A stretch of DNA of 64,000 nucleotides from Pseudomonadota bacterium (GCA_021779835.1 JAJXZX010000009.1:59617-123616), one strand, 5' to 3'. Shown: positions 46,439 to 56,725, counted from the first letter of the stretch. Translations and numbers: made by a program. The notes: generated by a model not told the origin, from the letters alone.

Positions 46439-47749
46439 TCAGCCATCCTGACGTTTGCCACGCAGTTTGGCGAAATATTCGACTCGTTTTTTCAACTCGC
46501 GTTCATAGCCTCTTTCGGGGGGCAGATAAAAGACCGGGCGTTTCATTGCGTCGGGAAAGTAGTTCTGACCCGAGAATCCGTCCTCGGCGTCGTGGTCATA
46601 GGAATAGCCCACGCCATAGCCTTGGTCTTTCATCATCTTGGTGGGCGCATTGAGGATATGCTTGGGTGGCGGCTGTGACCCAGACCTGCGCGCCTCGGCC
46701 CGCGCCGCGTTATAGGCCATGTAACCCGCATTCGACTTGGGCGCGAGAGCAAGGTAAATCACCACCTGCGCCAGCGCCAACTCGCCCTCAGGCGATCCAA
46801 GGCGTTCATAGGTCTCCCATCCCTGCAAGCAGACGGCCTGCGCCTGCGGGTCGGCAAGCCCGATATCCTCGACCGCCATCCGCGTTATCCGGCGCGCAAG
46901 GAACCGCGGGTCTTCACCGCCCTCGAGCATACGCGAAAACCAATAAAGTGCTGCGTCCGGGTCCGACCCCCGCACCGACTTGTGCAGCGCCGAGATCAGG
47001 TTGTAATGCTCCTCCCCCGACTTGTCGTATTTCGAGGCCCGCCGCATCAGCCGCGTCGCCAAACCCTTCGGATCCAAGGGCGCGGCGGCTTTCCATGCCG
47101 CCACCTGCTCGATCAGGTTCAACAAGGCACGCCCGTCGCCATCTGCCATTTCCAGCAATTGCTCTCGTGCCGGGCCAGTCAGGGGTAGCGCGCGACCCAG
47201 CTCCTTTTCCGCCCGCTGGGCCAGCCGTTCCAGATCGGCCAGACTCAGGCGCTCCAGCACAATGACCTGCGCGCGCGACATCAAGGCAGCGTTCAGCTCG
47301 AAACTTGGGTTCTCGGTGGTGGCCCCGACCAACAGGATCGTGCCATCTTCCATATAGGGCAGGAACCCGTCCTGCTGCGCCTTGTTGAAGCGGTGGATTT
47401 CGTCGACGAAAAGCAATGTCCCGCGCCCGTTTTGTCGGCGCAGCTTTGCCGCCTCGAACACCTTGCGGAGGTCTGGGACGCCGGTGAAAATCGCGCTGAT
47501 CTGCACGAAGAAAAGATCAGTCTCGGCGGCTAACAACCGCGCAATCGTCGTTTTCCCTACGCCAGGCGGTCCCCAGAGAATCAGCGACGAAAGACTATTC
47601 GACGCCAGCATGGATCCAAGCGGGCCTTCCGCTGACAGGATCTTCCCCTGCCCGACCACCTCGGCAAGCGATTTCGGCCGCAGCCGATCCGCCAAGGGGC
47701 GCGCGGCGTCGGGCGTTGCGGATTTAGGCGTGTCGAAAAGGTCGGACAT
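46439..47749 (-). CDS. rarA: Replication-associated recombination protein RarA
   Basis: AAA+ ATPase (MgsA) that acts at stalled forks. Of 436 residues, Walker A is GPPGVGKTT (60-68), Walker B LLFVDEIHRFNK, then a C-terminal MgsA-type region (SDPDAALYWFSRMLEGGEDPRFLARRITRMA and HILNAPTKMMKDQGYGVGY). It is full length for the family. It lies between crcB and luxI on the same strand. Confidence 0.94.
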   Translation of the reverse strand: MSDLFDTPKSATPDAARPLADRLRPKSLAEVVGQGKILSAEGPLGSMLASNSLSSLILWGPPGVGKTTIARLLAAETDLFFVQISAIFTGVPDLRKVFEAAKLRRQNGRGTLLFVDEIHRFNKAQQDGFLPYMEDGTILLVGATTENPSFELNAALMSRAQVIVLERLSLADLERLAQRAEKELGRALPLTGPAREQLLEMADGDGRALLNLIEQVAAWKAAAPLDPKGLATRLMRRASKYDKSGEEHYNLISALHKSVRGSDPDAALYWFSRMLEGGEDPRFLARRITRMAVEDIGLADPQAQAVCLQGWETYERLGSPEGELALAQVVIYLALAPKSNAGYMAYNAARAEARRSGSQPPPKHILNAPTKMMKDQGYGVGYSYDHDAEDGFSGQNYFPDAMKRPVFYLPPERGYERELKKRVEYFAKLRGKRQDG

Positions 47750-47824
47750 GCGCCGAACCTAAAGCCCGGCGCATGTCGTGGGAAGGGTGAATTGTCGCCC
47801 GCGCGCAGTGCGCGGATGACTTGG

Positions 47825-48412
47825 TCAGTGAAGCTTATCGATTAGATTAATCTTCACACAACGACTTGCGCTGCCTCCAAAGTCCATAACGCGACCGGCA
47901 ACGTCGATGTCGAGCCCGACACGGCGCCCCCAACGCGGTCCATTCTCGGGAATCAGCCCCAGCACACACGAAGCGCCCAACTCACGAGCCGATTTCGTCA
48001 TCTCATTAATAAGATGCAGGTTCACGCGAAACCGCTCCGCCGCAGGGACATCGTGCGACACGAAGATGCGAGACGATTCCCAGATATGGGACGCAACCGG
48101 CGCTTCCTCGTAAAGGAGATCTTGCGGAATGGTATCCAACAGACCGCGTTGAGCATCCCGGATCATGTACGAGTATATTCCGCACCGCGCCGTAGTGGGC
48201 GTAAGGCGCACACCAGCCAGTACTTGCCCGAGGTCATGCACGGCAATCCAACGGCTTGCCGGGGTGTCGTACTGGTCGAACTCCATTCCGTCGGCCTCGG
48301 GCAGGTCCCATTTGTTCTGCACAATGAACGTTTGCCGCCGCGCGCGAAACACATTGGCGAGCAACTCGCCATGGTTGTGCATGTTTTCGAAAGAAAGGGT
48401 GGTAGTTTGCAT
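47825..48412 (-). CDS. LuxI-family acyl-homoserine-lactone synthase
   Basis: A 195-residue autoinducer synthase that makes N-acyl-homoserine lactones from SAM and acyl carrier protein. Conserved residues include the Arg cluster in FRARRQTFI (23-29), Trp35, the EFDQYD acidic site (44-49), Arg70 and WESSR (112-116). ATG 48412 follows AGGAGG by a good distance. A LuxR gene ends 55 bases upstream on the same strand. The acyl chain cannot be predicted from this. Quorum sensing role is by family. Confidence 0.92.
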   Translation of the reverse strand: MQTTTLSFENMHNHGELLANVFRARRQTFIVQNKWDLPEADGMEFDQYDTPASRWIAVHDLGQVLAGVRLTPTTARCGIYSYMIRDAQRGLLDTIPQDLLYEEAPVASHIWESSRIFVSHDVPAAERFRVNLHLINEMTKSARELGASCVLGLIPENGPRWGRRVGLDIDVAGRVMDFGGSASRCVKINLIDKLH

Positions 48413-48467
48413 GATAGCCTCCTGCTTGGTTGAAGTAATCGTCGACCTTGCAGCGGAAGGCTGTCCG

Positions 48468-49079
48468 TCAGAGCAATCTGTACTCCTTGGCCCGTTGAAT
48501 TGCCTCGGCCATGGTGCGGGCAAGAAGCCGATCCCTTGCCGCCGTCAAACGTGCTTTGAGGGCGCTCTCGGATATTCCGAGTTTCGCCGCCGCAGCCGCA
48601 TGACGATCGCCATTGGCAATAAGGCTGAGTGCGTCCCGCTGCGCTTGGGTCAAGGCCACTGGTGGTTCGGTGACCTCGTGCATCCGATTTATGCTGAGGG
48701 AAATCTCGCGGATTTCCGCGTCAGTGAACTCTCTGTCGTGACGAGCAAAGCCCGCAATGGACCGCGAACTGAGCGGCCCGCATGAGACGGCCACGCCATA
48801 TTTCAAACCGTATTCCCCGGCTTGTGTCATGATTGAAAACGGGTCCGGCACGGTCAACGCGCTCCAACGTATTGCACCAATCTCGCTGAGGCCCCATCCA
48901 ATCAGGGGGTCTCGCAGGCCATAGCCTTGCTCTGTGTAGTGCTGTAGCCATTGGGCGTCGTAGGTGTGAAACGTCATCAAGGGCGCAGCAAATCGGATAT
49001 GCAGTCCGATCGCGTAGCCACGTGGGGCCAATTTGCCAAGAAGCCTGAGTTCTTGACTGAGTCTGCTATCTGTCAACAT
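48468..49079 (-). CDS. LuxR-family transcriptional regulator
   Basis: A 203-residue regulator with an N-terminal autoinducer-binding domain and a C-terminal LuxR-type HTH. The ligand pocket residues are W44, Y48, D57-P58 and W72. The HTH (LTQAQRDALSLIANGDRHAAAAAKLGISESALKARL) is more degenerate than usual, since the G-K/N-S-EIA consensus is absent. ATG 49079 is chosen for AAAGGG about four bases upstream; 16 further in-frame codons are open. It is directly upstream of the luxI-type gene, so the pair should be cognate. Confidence 0.88.
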   Translation of the reverse strand: MLTDSRLSQELRLLGKLAPRGYAIGLHIRFAAPLMTFHTYDAQWLQHYTEQGYGLRDPLIGWGLSEIGAIRWSALTVPDPFSIMTQAGEYGLKYGVAVSCGPLSSRSIAGFARHDREFTDAEIREISLSINRMHEVTEPPVALTQAQRDALSLIANGDRHAAAAAKLGISESALKARLTAARDRLLARTMAEAIQRAKEYRLL

Positions 49080-49194
49080 ACACCCTTTAGAGTTTCCAGC
49101 CGCCCTGACGTCAACTTCCAATTGCATATATTTCCGCGATTTTCTCTCAACACCGATAGTAGTGCGTATCTTTCAGGAACCAAGCTGCCAGTCA

Positions 49195-49226
49195 AAAACA
49201 AAAAAGTCCGCCAGGCTGGCGGACTT
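49195..49226 (-). terminator. Strong intrinsic terminator of rplQ
   Basis: On the minus strand AAGTCCGCC (49218-49226), a 5-base loop and GGCGGACTT (49204-49212) form a perfect 9-bp stem followed by TTTTTGTTTTTG. It lies about 25 bases after the rplQ stop and ends the ribosomal cluster. The luxR gene begins beyond it, at 49079. Confidence 0.88.
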
Positions 49227-49251
49227 CTGTATTTTCAAGCTAAAGGTCTCT

Positions 49252-49662
49252 TCAGGCCTCAGCAGCCTCGACGCGGGCCTTGTCGGCGGCGCCTTTGGCT
49301 TTCGGGTCGCGATCAACGAATTCAATGATCGCCATCGGTGCCATGTCGCCATAGCGGAATCCCGCCTTCAGCACACGGACGTAGCCGCCCTGACGCTCTT
49401 TGTAGCGCGGGCCGAGGATGTCAAACAGGCGCTGGACATAGATGTCCTGCTTCAACTGCGATGCGGCCTGACGGCGCGCATGCAGGTCGCCGCGCTTCGC
49501 CAGCGTGATCAGCTTTTCGATGATCGGGCGCAGTTCTTTAGCCTTCGGCAGCGTCGTCTTGATCTGCTCGTGCTCGATCAGCGAGCCAGCCATGTTGGCG
49601 AACAGCGCCTTGCGGTGTTCGTGGGTGCGGTTCAGGCGGCGGTAGCCGTTTCCGTGGTTCAT
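49252..49662 (-). CDS. rplQ: 50S ribosomal protein L17
   Basis: A 136-residue large-subunit protein. The N-terminus [38 protein letters not shown] is the L17 signature. It follows rpoA with a 139-base gap that contains a promoter-like sequence (49773-49801) and a G/C hairpin, so it can probably be transcribed separately from rpoA. The strong terminator follows. Confidence 0.96.
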   Translation of the reverse strand: MNHGNGYRRLNRTHEHRKALFANMAGSLIEHEQIKTTLPKAKELRPIIEKLITLAKRGDLHARRQAASQLKQDIYVQRLFDILGPRYKERQGGYVRVLKAGFRYGDMAPMAIIEFVDRDPKAKGAADKARVEAAEA

Positions 49663-49772
49663 AGGACTTCTCCGTCGTTTTGCTTTGTCCGGCGACCCTG
49701 TCGTGCGAGCCGCTCACCTTGGGGCACCATTGCCCACGTTTTCCCCGGCACTCCGGGCATTTACCGGGGGCC

Positions 49773-49801
49773 GTCTAACCGACAGCCCCCGTCTATGTCA
49801 A
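49773..49801 (-). promoter_or_regulatory. Candidate promoter for rplQ, at the rpoA stop
   Basis: On the minus strand TTGACA (49796-49801), 17 bases, then TTAGAC (49773-49778). It abuts the rpoA stop codon at 49802-49804. The element overlaps a hairpin (GGGGGC ... GCCCCC, 49766-49790). A start near 49766 would give rplQ a leader of about 100 bases. Confidence 0.45.
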
Positions 49802-50818
49802 TCAGAACTGGTCTTCGAAACGCTTGGCCAGATCTTCGATGTTTTCCGGCGGCCAATCCTCGACGTCCATCCCGAGGTGCAAGCCCATGCCCGAAAGCAC
49901 TTCCTTAATCTCGTTCAGCGACTTGCGGCCAAAGTTCGGGGTGCGCAGCATCTCGGCTTCGGTCTTCTGGATCAGATCGCCGATGTAAACGATGTTGTCG
50001 TTCTTCAGGCAGTTCGCGGACCGCACCGAAAGCTCCAGCTCGTCGACTTTCTTGAGCAGCAACGGGTTGAATTCCAGCCCGTCATCCACATCGCCGCGCG
50101 TCGCCGATTCCGGCTCTTCGAAGTTGACGAAGATCGACAGTTGGTCCTGCAGGATGCGCGCAGCATAGGCCACCGCGTCATCCGGCGTTAGCGAACCGTC
50201 GGTTTCCACCTTCAGCGTCAGCTTGTCATAGTCCAGCACCTGCCCCTCGCGGGTGGGCTGCACTTCATAGCTGACCTTTTTCACCGGCGAATAGATCGCA
50301 TCGATCGGAATCAGGCCGATCGGCGCATCTTCGGGGCGGTTTTTGTCGGCTGCGACATAGCCCTTGCCGGTATTCACCGTCAGTTCCATGAACAGATCGG
50401 CGCCATCGTCGAGGTGGCATACGACGTGATCTTTGTTCAGAACCTCAATGCCGTTCGACTCGGAAATGTCACCAGCGGTGACAACACCCGGGCCTTTGGC
50501 CGAGATCGAAAGGCGCTTCGGCCCATCGACTTCCATCTTGATCGCGACGCCCTTGAGGTTCAGCACGATGTCGGTCACGTCCTCACGGACGCCCGCCACC
50601 GACGAAAACTCGTGCAGCACGTTGTCGATTTGAATCGAGGTGATGGCCGCGCCTTGCAGCGACGACAACAGCACGCGACGCAGCGCGTTACCAAGCGTCA
50701 AGCCAAAGCCGCGCTCTAGCGGCTCGGCAACGACGGTGGCCTGGCGCGACGGATCGGCCCCCGGCTTCACGTCGAGTTGCATCGGCTTAATCAATTCCTG
50801 CCAGTTTTTGTGGATCAT
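49802..50818 (-). CDS. rpoA: RNA polymerase subunit alpha
   Basis: Assembly platform of RNA polymerase. The 338-residue product starts [17 protein letters not shown] (GGAGG eight bases upstream). It has the dimerisation domain ([23 protein letters not shown]) and the C-terminal domain with [45 protein letters not shown]. The C-terminal tail ([19 protein letters not shown]) is alphaproteobacterial. It lies between rpsK and rplQ. Confidence 0.97.
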   Translation of the reverse strand: MIHKNWQELIKPMQLDVKPGADPSRQATVVAEPLERGFGLTLGNALRRVLLSSLQGAAITSIQIDNVLHEFSSVAGVREDVTDIVLNLKGVAIKMEVDGPKRLSISAKGPGVVTAGDISESNGIEVLNKDHVVCHLDDGADLFMELTVNTGKGYVAADKNRPEDAPIGLIPIDAIYSPVKKVSYEVQPTREGQVLDYDKLTLKVETDGSLTPDDAVAYAARILQDQLSIFVNFEEPESATRGDVDDGLEFNPLLLKKVDELELSVRSANCLKNDNIVYIGDLIQKTEAEMLRTPNFGRKSLNEIKEVLSGMGLHLGMDVEDWPPENIEDLAKRFEDQF

Positions 50819-50890
50819 GCTATTCGCCTCCATACCTGTCTCCTGCCCATGTCCCTAAGCAGCAGACGCCCGAGGATCAAAAATAACGAA

Positions 50891-50917
50891 CTCGGGCCGC
50901 GCAAAGCACGGCCCGAG
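50891..50917 (-). terminator. Hairpin between rpsK and rpoA
   Basis: CTCGGGCCG (50891-50899) and CGGCCCGAG (50909-50917) form a perfect 9-bp stem. On the minus strand it is followed by TTCGTTATTTTTG. It is 15 bases after the rpsK stop and about 70 bases before the rpoA ATG, so partial termination between the S11 and alpha genes is likely. Confidence 0.55.
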
Positions 50918-50932
50918 GCTAATAGGACGACG

Positions 50933-51322
50933 TCAGACCCGACGACGCTTGGGCGGACGGCAGCCGTTGTGGGCAATCGGCGTCACGTCACGGATCGACG
51001 TGACGTTCAAGCCTGCCGCAGCCAGCGCGCGCAGAGCCGACTCACGGCCCGAGCCCGGACCCTGCACTTCGACCTCAATGGTCTTCATGCCGTGTTCCTG
51101 CGCTTTACGAGCCGCATCCTCAGCCGCCATCTGGGCCGCATAGGGGGTCGATTTCCGCGAACCCTTGAAGCCCATTGTGCCAGCAGACGACCACGAAATG
51201 GCGTTGCCCTGCACATCAGAGATCAGGATCTTGGTGTTGTTGAACGAAGAGTTCACATGCGCCACACCAGCAGCGATGTTCTTGCGCTCTTTCTTCTTAG
51301 CGCGAACCTTTTCACGTGCCAT
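50933..51322 (-). CDS. rpsK: 30S ribosomal protein S11
   Basis: A 129-residue small-subunit protein (platform). [49 protein letters not shown] and the Arg-rich end PPKRRRV are typical. It follows rpsM by 12 bases and is followed by a hairpin before rpoA. Confidence 0.97.
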   Translation of the reverse strand: MAREKVRAKKKERKNIAAGVAHVNSSFNNTKILISDVQGNAISWSSAGTMGFKGSRKSTPYAAQMAAEDAARKAQEHGMKTIEVEVQGPGSGRESALRALAAAGLNVTSIRDVTPIAHNGCRPPKRRRV

Positions 51323-51334
51323 GTCGGTCTCCCC

Positions 51335-51703
51335 TTACTTCTTCTTGCCAGCGATGGCCTTAGCGGGGCCCTTGCGCGTGCGTGCGTTGGTGTGGGTGCG
51401 CTGACCGCGCACGGGGAGGTTGCGACGATGGCGCAGGCCGCGGTAGCAGCCAAGGTCCATCAGACGCTTGATGTTCGTCGCGACTTCGCGGCGAAGATCG
51501 CCTTCAACGGTGAAGTTGGCGTCGATGAACTCGCGGATCGCGAGAACTTCGGCGTCAGACAACTCGTTCACACGGCGGGTGCGATCGATTTTCACCGCTT
51601 CGCAGATCTGTTCGGCATAGTGCGAGCCGATACCGTGAATGTAGGTCAATGCGATGGGGACGCGTTTCCCCGTCGGAATGTTTACGCCAGCAATACGTGC
51701 CAC
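51335..51703 (-). CDS. rpsM: 30S ribosomal protein S13
   Basis: A 122-residue head protein that contacts the tRNA and S19. The start is GTG at 51703 ([25 protein letters not shown]), with AAAGGA upstream; the ATG further out is not used. The basic tail [21 protein letters not shown] is typical. First of the alpha-operon genes, with a promoter candidate 145-175 bases upstream. Confidence 0.95.
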   Translation of the reverse strand: MARIAGVNIPTGKRVPIALTYIHGIGSHYAEQICEAVKIDRTRRVNELSDAEVLAIREFIDANFTVEGDLRREVATNIKRLMDLGCYRGLRHRRNLPVRGQRTHTNARTRKGPAKAIAGKKK

Positions 51704-51847
51704 GCGTTTATCCTTTCGTCGCGGTTCCGTGATACCAGAACCTTTTTTCACAACGCAGCCCGAAGGTCGAACTTCAGACCAGCTCATCCGCCTTGAATCT
51801 TGCCGACAAAGCGGCGCGTCAAGACGATTCTCGATACGAGACGCCGT

Positions 51848-51876
51848 GATCTATGGGGTTTTCCCAGGGACGTCAA
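51848..51876 (-). promoter_or_regulatory. Candidate promoter of rpsM-rpsK-rpoA
   Basis: On the minus strand TTGACG (51871-51876), 17 bases, then TAGATC (51848-51853), in the 191-base gap between adk and rpsM. Other TTGAC hexamers nearby have worse -10 partners. It would leave a leader of about 140 bases to rpsM. Confidence 0.4.
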
Positions 51877-51894
51877 GGCTTGGCCGCAGAAACG

Positions 51895-52542
51895 TCAAGT
51901 CTTGTCAAGAACCTTTCGAATAGCAGCTGAGACGATGCCAATCTCTGCCAGCCCATCAACCGAATACAACGCACCTTTTGCGTAGTAATACCCGATCAAC
52001 GGCGACGTCTTCTTGTAATATTCCATCAGACGCTGCTTCAATGCGTCTTCGGTATCATCGGCCCGCCGCACCATCTGCGTGGCGCCACAGGCGTCACACA
52101 CCCCGGCAGTCGCCGCGGGCTTGATCCGGTCGTGATAGACGGCGCCGCAATTGGCGCAGGTGTACCGCCCGGTTACACGCTCAACCAACGCAGCGTCATC
52201 GACCTGCATCTCAATCACGGCATCAAGGTGCTGACCATGCCGGGCAAGCAAGGCACCCAAAGCGTCGGCCTGTGCCAGCGTCCGCGGGAAGCCGTCGAAG
52301 ATAAAACCATTGCCGTGTGGGGCATCCAGCTTTTCCTCGATCAGCCCGATCACGATCTCATCGGTAACAAGCTCACCCCGGTTCATCACCTCGGCGACGC
52401 GATGCCCCATTTCCGTCCCGCTGGACTTGGCCTCGCGCAGCATGTCGCCGGTAGAGAGCTGGGTCATGCCCCGCTCGTCCACCAGCAACTTCGCTTGCGT
52501 TCCTTTGCCCGCCCCCGGCGGCCCCAGCAGAATGATGTTCAT
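51895..52542 (-). CDS. adk: Adenylate kinase (zinc-LID form)
   Basis: Interconverts ATP + AMP and two ADP. Of 215 residues, the P-loop is GPPGAGKGT (7-15). The LID carries four Cys (C129, C132, C149, C152), which would bind zinc, as in many alphaproteobacteria and Gram-positives. The start ATG overlaps the secY stop by ATGA, so it is translated with secY. It lies between secY and rpsM, as in many genomes. Confidence 0.96.
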   Translation of the reverse strand: MNIILLGPPGAGKGTQAKLLVDERGMTQLSTGDMLREAKSSGTEMGHRVAEVMNRGELVTDEIVIGLIEEKLDAPHGNGFIFDGFPRTLAQADALGALLARHGQHLDAVIEMQVDDAALVERVTGRYTCANCGAVYHDRIKPAATAGVCDACGATQMVRRADDTEDALKQRLMEYYKKTSPLIGYYYAKGALYSVDGLAEIGIVSAAIRKVLDKT

Positions 52543-53900
52543 CGCCGGGTCGGAGCCTTACGGACGGCCGCCCGTTTCTTACCGCGCAGTTGCGACCGCT
52601 CAATCAAGCCCTCATATTGGTGGGCCAACAGATGCGACTGAATCTGGCTGACCGTGTCCATCGCCACCGACACGACGATCAGCACCGAAGTGCCGCCGAA
52701 ATAGAACGGAATGGCAAATTCGTGGCGCAGGATCTCTGGCAGCAAGCAAACCAAGGCCAGGTAGGCGGCACCTAGCACCAGAATGCGGTTCACCACATAG
52801 GTCAGGTAGTCCTCGGTCTTCTTTCCGGGACGGATACCGGGCACAAAGCCGTTCTGGTTCTTCAGGTTGTCCGCGACGTCATCCACCTTGAAGGCGACGT
52901 TGTGCGTGTAGAAGAACGAGAAGAACACGATCATCCCGGTAAAGAACGCCAGATAAAGCGGCTGACCCGGCCCGAAATACGCAAGGATCGTCGACATGAA
53001 CGGACCGGTCTGGTTGCCCGAGAAGGTCGAGATCGTCGTCGGCAGCAGCAGCAGCGACGACGCGAAGATCGCAGGGATCACGCCCGACGGATTGACCTTG
53101 ACCGGCAGGTGCGACGACCCGCCGTCATAGATCTTCATCCCCACCTGACGACGCGGATATTGAATATGGATACGCCGCTGCGCCTGCTCCATGAACACCA
53201 CGAAGGCGATGGTCAAAACCACCATCACCATGACGCCGATAATCACCGCAGGTGACACATCGCCGGAACGTCCCTGGCTGAGGAAACGCGCAGCGGCGGC
53301 CGGAACTTCAGCGATGATGCCGATAAAGATGATCAGCGAAACGCCGTTGCCGATGCCACGCGCGGTGATCTGCTCGCCCAGCCACATCAGGAACAGCGTG
53401 CCCCCGACCAGCGTCACAACACAGGACAGACGGAAATCGAGCCCCGGATGCTGCGCCAGCTTTCCAGCCTCGATCGAAACCGCCATGCCCCAGCCCTGAA
53501 AGATCGCCAGCGCGACGGTGCCATAACGGGTGTATTGGTTAATCTTCTTGCGCCCGGCCTCGCCCTCTTTCTTGAGGGATTCCAGCGCCGGCACCATCGT
53601 CTGCAAAAGCTGCACGATGATCGAGGCCGAAATGTAGGGCATGATTCCAAGCGCGAAGATGCCCATGCGACGGATCGCGCCGCCGGTGAACATCGACAGA
53701 ATGCCGGTGATGCCGGTCGATGCCTTGTCCATGAACTGGGTCAGGGCGACGTGGTCGATGCCCGGAACCGGAATCCATGTTCCCAATCGGTAGACGATCA
53801 GCAGCCCGACCGTAAACAGGATGCGTTGGCGCAAGTCGGTTGCCTTGCCCAGGGCGCCCCAGCTTAGGTTCGCCGCCATTTGCTCTGCAGCAGATGCCAT
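52539..53900 (-). CDS. secY: Preprotein translocase subunit SecY
   Basis: Channel-forming subunit of the Sec translocon with ten helices in 453 residues. Typical sequences include [47 protein letters not shown] and the C-terminal [27 protein letters not shown]. The start at 53900 is an ATG after GAGAT, and the upstream ATG at 53918 is only 6 codons away. adk overlaps its stop. Confidence 0.97.
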   Translation of the reverse strand: MASAAEQMAANLSWGALGKATDLRQRILFTVGLLIVYRLGTWIPVPGIDHVALTQFMDKASTGITGILSMFTGGAIRRMGIFALGIMPYISASIIVQLLQTMVPALESLKKEGEAGRKKINQYTRYGTVALAIFQGWGMAVSIEAGKLAQHPGLDFRLSCVVTLVGGTLFLMWLGEQITARGIGNGVSLIIFIGIIAEVPAAAARFLSQGRSGDVSPAVIIGVMVMVVLTIAFVVFMEQAQRRIHIQYPRRQVGMKIYDGGSSHLPVKVNPSGVIPAIFASSLLLLPTTISTFSGNQTGPFMSTILAYFGPGQPLYLAFFTGMIVFFSFFYTHNVAFKVDDVADNLKNQNGFVPGIRPGKKTEDYLTYVVNRILVLGAAYLALVCLLPEILRHEFAIPFYFGGTSVLIVVSVAMDTVSQIQSHLLAHQYEGLIERSQLRGKKRAAVRKAPTRR

Positions 53901-53977
53901 AGCCCGTATCTCTTTCATGACAGCACCGCCGAACCGTTTACCCGGTCGGCGGCGCAGGAAAACTAAAAGATGATGTA

Positions 53978-53995
53978 AGCGGGTTAAGGCCCGCT
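53978..53995 (-). terminator. Weak hairpin between rplO and secY
   Basis: AGCGGG (53978-53983) and CCCGCT (53990-53995) form a 6-bp stem. On the minus strand it precedes TACATCATCTTTTAGTTTTCC. Possibly a weak attenuator in the short gap before secY. Confidence 0.35.
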
Positions 53996-54004
53996 CACAA
54001 CCTC

Positions 54005-54490
54005 TTATTCAGCAGCAGCCACGGTCTTCGGGGTCACTGTGATGGTAATCGAGCCACCGGCCTTCTCGACAGCCTCAACGGCGGGCTTGGATGCGCCTGC
54101 CACGACAAGCTTGACCTTCGCGGTCAGCTCGCCTTTGGCAAGAACACGCACGCCGTCGCGCTTGTGGTTGGTCAGGCCAGCAGCCACCAACACGTCGTCG
54201 GTGATGTCAGCTTTGATGTCCAGCTTGCCGGCGTCGATGAATTTCTGGATCAGGCCAAGGTTGACCACGGCCCATTCTTTCCGGTTCGGCTTGGTGAAGC
54301 CGCGCTTCGGCATACGGCGATACAACGGCATCTGACCGCCTTCGTAGCCGCCAATGGCGACGCCCGAACGCGATTTCTGACCCTTGATACCGCGACCTGC
54401 GGTTTTACCTTTGCCCGAACCCGGACCACGCGCCACGCGCTTTTTCTTGCGGGTTGCGCCTTCGTTATCGTGAAGTTCATTCAGTTTCAT
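54005..54490 (-). CDS. rplO: 50S ribosomal protein L15
   Basis: A 161-residue large-subunit protein with the Gly-rich N-terminal region ([43 protein letters not shown]) typical of L15. The start at 54490 has the canonical first residues; the extra 18 upstream codons are ignored. secY starts about 105 bases downstream. Confidence 0.96.
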   Translation of the reverse strand: MKLNELHDNEGATRKKKRVARGPGSGKGKTAGRGIKGQKSRSGVAIGGYEGGQMPLYRRMPKRGFTKPNRKEWAVVNLGLIQKFIDAGKLDIKADITDDVLVAAGLTNHKRDGVRVLAKGELTAKVKLVVAGASKPAVEAVEKAGGSITITVTPKTVAAAE

Positions 54491-54593
54491 GTCGCTGACT
54501 CCTTGGCCGGAACTGCCCCTATCAGCGACGATCGGGGCAAACACGGCGTATCTTGTTGAATAGCGCCCGGGTCATTGCCCGAACGAACGAAGT

Positions 54594-54616
54594 GGGGCGG
54601 GCAACCTGCCCACCCC
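54594..54616 (-). terminator. Hairpin between rpmD and rplO
   Basis: GGGGCGGGCA (54594-54603) and TGCCCACCCC (54607-54616) form a 10-bp stem with one mismatch and a 3-base loop, 7 bases after the rpmD stop. On the minus strand CACTTCGTTCG follows. The rpmD-rplO gap is 133 bases, unusually long for this operon. Confidence 0.4.
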
Positions 54617-54623
54617 AAAGGTC

Positions 54624-54812
54624 TTACCCACGTTCCTCGATGATCTTCACGAGGTGCGGCAGCTTGTTGACCATGCCACGAACCGAAGGCGTATCCTCCA
54701 GCTCGCGGGTCTTGTGCATCTTGTTCAGACCCAGACCGATCAACGTTGCTTCCTGTTTGGCAGGACGCCGCGCTTTGGATGCGATCTGCTTGACTACAAT
54801 GGTTTTTGCCAT
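54624..54812 (-). CDS. rpmD: 50S ribosomal protein L30
   Basis: A 62-residue large-subunit protein with a ferredoxin-like fold. [51 protein letters not shown] is the standard L30 sequence. It begins 11 bases after rpsE, and a hairpin follows before rplO. Confidence 0.96.
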   Translation of the reverse strand: MAKTIVVKQIASKARRPAKQEATLIGLGLNKMHKTRELEDTPSVRGMVNKLPHLVKIIEERG

Positions 54813-54823
54813 GGGCCCGCTCC

Positions 54824-55393
54824 TTACGCTTCAACCGGTTCGGCGACTTCGCCGTCGGTTTTCTTCAGGATGTCGGCCACCTTCTTGCCGCGACGCTGCG
54901 CGACCTGACGTGGGGACGATTCCAGCTTGAGGCCATCAATCGTTGCACGGATCATGTTGTAGGGGTTCGTGCTGCCGAGCGACTTCGCAACGACGTCCTG
55001 AAGCCCCAACATTTCGAACACTGCGCGCATCGGACCACCGGCGATGATGCCAGTACCCGCAACGGCAGCCCGCATCACGACGCGACCCGCGCCATGACGG
55101 CCTTCCATGTCGTGATGCAGCGTCCGGCCCTCGCGGAGCGGCACGCGGATCAACGAACGCTTAGCCTGTTCAGTGGCTTTGCGGATCGCCTCGGGCACTT
55201 CTTTCGCCTTGCCCTTGCCGAAGCCCACGCGACCGCGCTGATCGCCAACCACCACGAGAGCAGCAAAGCCGAAGCGTTTGCCGCCTTTCACGGTTTTCGA
55301 CACGCGGTTGATCGCGACGAGACGATCGGCGAATTCCGGGGTTTCTTCGCGGCTAGGGCGATTGTCCCGGCGGTTGTCTTCTCTTGCCATCAT
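54824..55393 (-). CDS. rpsE: 30S ribosomal protein S5
   Basis: A 189-residue protein at the decoding-site fidelity region. The N-terminal double-stranded RNA-binding fold ([38 protein letters not shown]) is intact. It follows rplR by 7 bases. The Arg/Asp-rich N-terminal extension ([17 protein letters not shown]) is common in Rhodobacteraceae. Confidence 0.96.
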   Translation of the reverse strand: MMAREDNRRDNRPSREETPEFADRLVAINRVSKTVKGGKRFGFAALVVVGDQRGRVGFGKGKAKEVPEAIRKATEQAKRSLIRVPLREGRTLHHDMEGRHGAGRVVMRAAVAGTGIIAGGPMRAVFEMLGLQDVVAKSLGSTNPYNMIRATIDGLKLESSPRQVAQRRGKKVADILKKTDGEVAEPVEA

Positions 55394-55400
55394 CGTCTCC

Positions 55401-55760
55401 TTAGAACTTCAGGCCGCCTTCACGGGCTGCCTCGGCCAAAGCCTTGATCTTGCCGTGAAAGAGGAAACCACCACGATCGAAATAGCACTCTTCGACGCCG
55501 GCTTTCTTGGCCCGCTCTGCGATTGCTTTGCCGATCTTTGCCGCTGCTTCGACGTTGTTCTTGCCAACGACGCCCAGATCCTTCTCGAGAGAGGAAGCCG
55601 CGGCAATCGTCACGCCTTTCACATCGTCGATCAGCTGCACGCTGATGTTCTTGTTCGAGCGATGCACGGACAAGCGCGCACGCCCATTCGCCATCGACCG
55701 CAGTTTGTTCCGAACGCGCAGGCGGCGTTTCAGGAACAGATCTCTTTTGCTGTTTGCCAT
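55401..55760 (-). CDS. rplR: 50S ribosomal protein L18
   Basis: A 119-residue 5S rRNA-binding protein. [32 protein letters not shown] and the [48 protein letters not shown] end are typical. It follows rplF by 11 bases. Confidence 0.96.
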   Translation of the reverse strand: MANSKRDLFLKRRLRVRNKLRSMANGRARLSVHRSNKNISVQLIDDVKGVTIAAASSLEKDLGVVGKNNVEAAAKIGKAIAERAKKAGVEECYFDRGGFLFHGKIKALAEAAREGGLKF

Positions 55761-55771
55761 CTGTCGCGCCC

Positions 55772-56305
55772 TTACTTCTTCTTGCCTTCCTTGCGGAAGA
55801 TGAACTCACCCTTGTACTTGATCCCTTTGCCCTTGTAGGGCTCCGGACCACGCCAATCGCGAATGTTCGCAGCAACTTGGCCAACAAGCTGTTGGTCAAT
55901 GCCTTCCACAATGATTTCGGTTTGTTTCGGGGTCGTCACGGTAACACCGTTCGGAACCTCGAAGTTTACGTCGTGGCTGTAGCCGAGCGACAGCTTCAGG
56001 ATCGCACCCTGAGCAGCGGCGCGGTAACCCACACCGTTGATCTCAAGCTCTTTCTTGAAGCCAGTCGTGACACCCTCAACCAGGTTCGCGACCATCGTGC
56101 GGCTCAGGCCCCACTGGGCGCGCGCCCGCTTCGAGGTGCCGCGCGGCGTCACCTTCACTTGCGTACCTTCGAGCACAATCGTGACGTCGTCGGTCGCGGT
56201 GAACGTCCGGGTGCCTTTCGGCCCCTTCACTTCCACGGTCTGGCCGGACAGGGAGGCCGAAACCCCCTTGGGCAGCTCGACCGGTTTCTTACCAATGCGA
56301 GACAT
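55772..56305 (-). CDS. rplF: 50S ribosomal protein L6
   Basis: A 177-residue protein near the factor-binding site. It starts [19 protein letters not shown], and [14 protein letters not shown] near the end is the L6 signature. It follows rpsH by 11 bases. Confidence 0.97.
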   Translation of the reverse strand: MSRIGKKPVELPKGVSASLSGQTVEVKGPKGTRTFTATDDVTIVLEGTQVKVTPRGTSKRARAQWGLSRTMVANLVEGVTTGFKKELEINGVGYRAAAQGAILKLSLGYSHDVNFEVPNGVTVTTPKQTEIIVEGIDQQLVGQVAANIRDWRGPEPYKGKGIKYKGEFIFRKEGKKK

Positions 56306-56316
56306 TCCAGACCCCC

Positions 56317-56715
56317 TTAGAAGATCGTGCAGAGCACTTCGCCGCCAACGTTGGCTGCTCGTGCTGCTGCATCAGACATCACGCCTTTCGGCGTGGAGAC
56401 GATTGACACACCAAGGCCATTGCGGACGCTCGGAATATCTTTGACACCCATGTAGACGCGGCGACCGGGCGTAGACACACGACGAAGCTCGCGGATAACC
56501 GGCGCGCCTTCGAAGTATTTCAGGCTGATAACCAGCTCGCCCTGACCGTTGGTGGTCTCTTTCTTCTCGTAGCCGCGGATGTAGCCTTCGTTGGCCAACA
56601 CGTCCAGCACCCAAGCACGCAGCTTGGAGGCCGGCGTCGAGACGGTCGATTTGCCACGCAGTTGCGAGTTGCGGATGCGGGTCAGCATATCGCCGATAGG
56701 ATCGTTCACAGACAT
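56317..56715 (-). CDS. rpsH: 30S ribosomal protein S8
   Basis: A 132-residue primary 16S rRNA-binding protein and, in other bacteria, a translational regulator of the spc operon. [18 protein letters not shown] opens it, and [30 protein letters not shown] closes it. ATG 56715 is chosen by that N-terminus. It follows rpsN by 10 bases. Confidence 0.96.
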   Translation of the reverse strand: MSVNDPIGDMLTRIRNSQLRGKSTVSTPASKLRAWVLDVLANEGYIRGYEKKETTNGQGELVISLKYFEGAPVIRELRRVSTPGRRVYMGVKDIPSVRNGLGVSIVSTPKGVMSDAAARAANVGGEVLCTIF

Positions 56716-56725
56716 CGCGATCTCC

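Noticed and set aside
48413..48480. Possible lux box (CTGTCCGTCAG) between luxR and luxI
   Set aside because: Only an 11-base imperfect palindrome that overlaps the luxR stop; it does not resemble a 20-bp lux box well enough to annotate.
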